Shown here piece by piece: positions 5,156 through 5,280 of a stretch of 5,280 nt of DNA. Both the position numbers and the translations under genes were made by a program. Origin of the DNA: JADJPL01 sp049315745 (lineage in GTDB: Bacteria > Bacteroidota > Bacteroidia > Chitinophagales > Saprospiraceae); assembly GCA_049315745.1 (NCBI GenBank), contig JBMOJO010000250.1, positions 1 through 5,280 of the forward strand, in the 5' to 3' direction. Each line of letters begins with the position of its first letter. Positions within the stretch are counted from its first letter, which is position 1. The notes beneath the pieces are model-generated. The model saw only the letters and a list, made by a program, of their open reading frames with translations. It was not told where the DNA came from and made no database searches.

Positions 5156-5280
5156 ATGCGCAAAACGCTGAAAATCATTATTTTATTATTATTCGTTAAA
5201 ATTTATTTGCCCTCCTGCAGCCCGAAGGTGAACTGCCCCTCCGCGAAGGGGCTCAGCGCTCCGGTGAACCGGAAAGGGGA
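5156..5280 (+). CDS. N-terminus of a putative lipoprotein, 3'-incomplete
   Basis: An ATG at 5156 opens 41 codons without a stop and runs off the window. The translation begins MRKTLKIIILLLFV: a basic N-terminus (R2, K3, K6) and a hydrophobic core (about 5-18). Then comes LPSC, with C21 as the probable lipidated cysteine, followed by SPKVNC. This fits a type II signal peptide, although proline before the serine and K15 within the core are unusual. From about codon 18 the codons are G/C-rich at the third position like the other genes here, which supports real coding. No surface-export signal of the S-(K/D)-(D/E) type follows the cysteine, so an inner-leaflet or periplasmic location is as likely as the surface. 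The mature domain lies outside the window, so no function can be given. It is divergent from HU across 173 nt. Confidence 0.6.
   Translation, partial: MRKTLKIIILLLFVKIYLPSCSPKVNCPSAKGLSAPVNRKG

Noticed and set aside
5234..5278. Small hairpins GCCCCT/AGGGGC and TCCGG/CCGGA at the right edge
   Set aside because: They lie inside the probable lipoprotein coding region, are only 5-6 bp long, and are expected by chance in G/C-rich codons.

Overview
The window looks like a chromosomal segment of a Bacteroidota bacterium of moderate G+C, possibly of the Cytophagales/Chitinophagales type; the lower ranks are a guess. The reasons are the HU protein type, a transketolase split into two separate subunit genes, a glucosaminidase-domain protein on a membrane anchor, a lipoprotein start with an SCS-type cleavage region, A/T-rich gene leaders without strong Shine-Dalgarno sequences, and matches to the Bacteroidota promoter form TAnnTTTG. 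No phage, transposase, CRISPR array, rRNA or tRNA gene is visible.

Left part (1-1125): the 3' end of a rightward gene for an SH3b-domain protein (1-402) meets, with a 3-nt gap, a leftward gene for a membrane-anchored GH73 glucosaminidase-like protein (406-1125). The catalytic glutamate expected in that fold is replaced by isoleucine. Its probable promoter lies in an A/T-rich stretch at about 1140-1215.

Middle (1126-1567): about 440 nt without a convincing gene. It holds a long, almost fully paired hairpin (1341-1415) and two mutually exclusive smaller stems (1240-1278). The only non-Watson-Crick pairs in these main stems are G.U pairs that work in a rightward RNA only.

Right part (1568-4982): a leftward cluster in transcription order HU DNA-binding protein (4710-4982), transketolase N-terminal subunit (3731-4594), transketolase C-terminal subunit (2713-3681) and a cystathionine gamma-synthase/lyase family enzyme (1568-2716). 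The last two overlap by ATGA, so translation is probably coupled. Two tandem hairpins follow HU; the second looks like an intrinsic terminator and ends only 31 nt before the transketolase start. The two transketolase halves should form one ThDP-dependent enzyme of the non-oxidative pentose phosphate pathway. The PLP enzyme acts in methionine/cysteine transsulfuration.

Right edge (4983-5280): a divergent intergenic region with a plausible HU promoter, a 15-bp dyad beside it and a terminator-like hairpin. The first 41 codons of a rightward lipoprotein gene (from 5156) then run off the window. No wholly new multi-gene system is evident. The most unusual items are the glucosaminidase-like protein without its catalytic glutamate and the unexplained hairpin locus.
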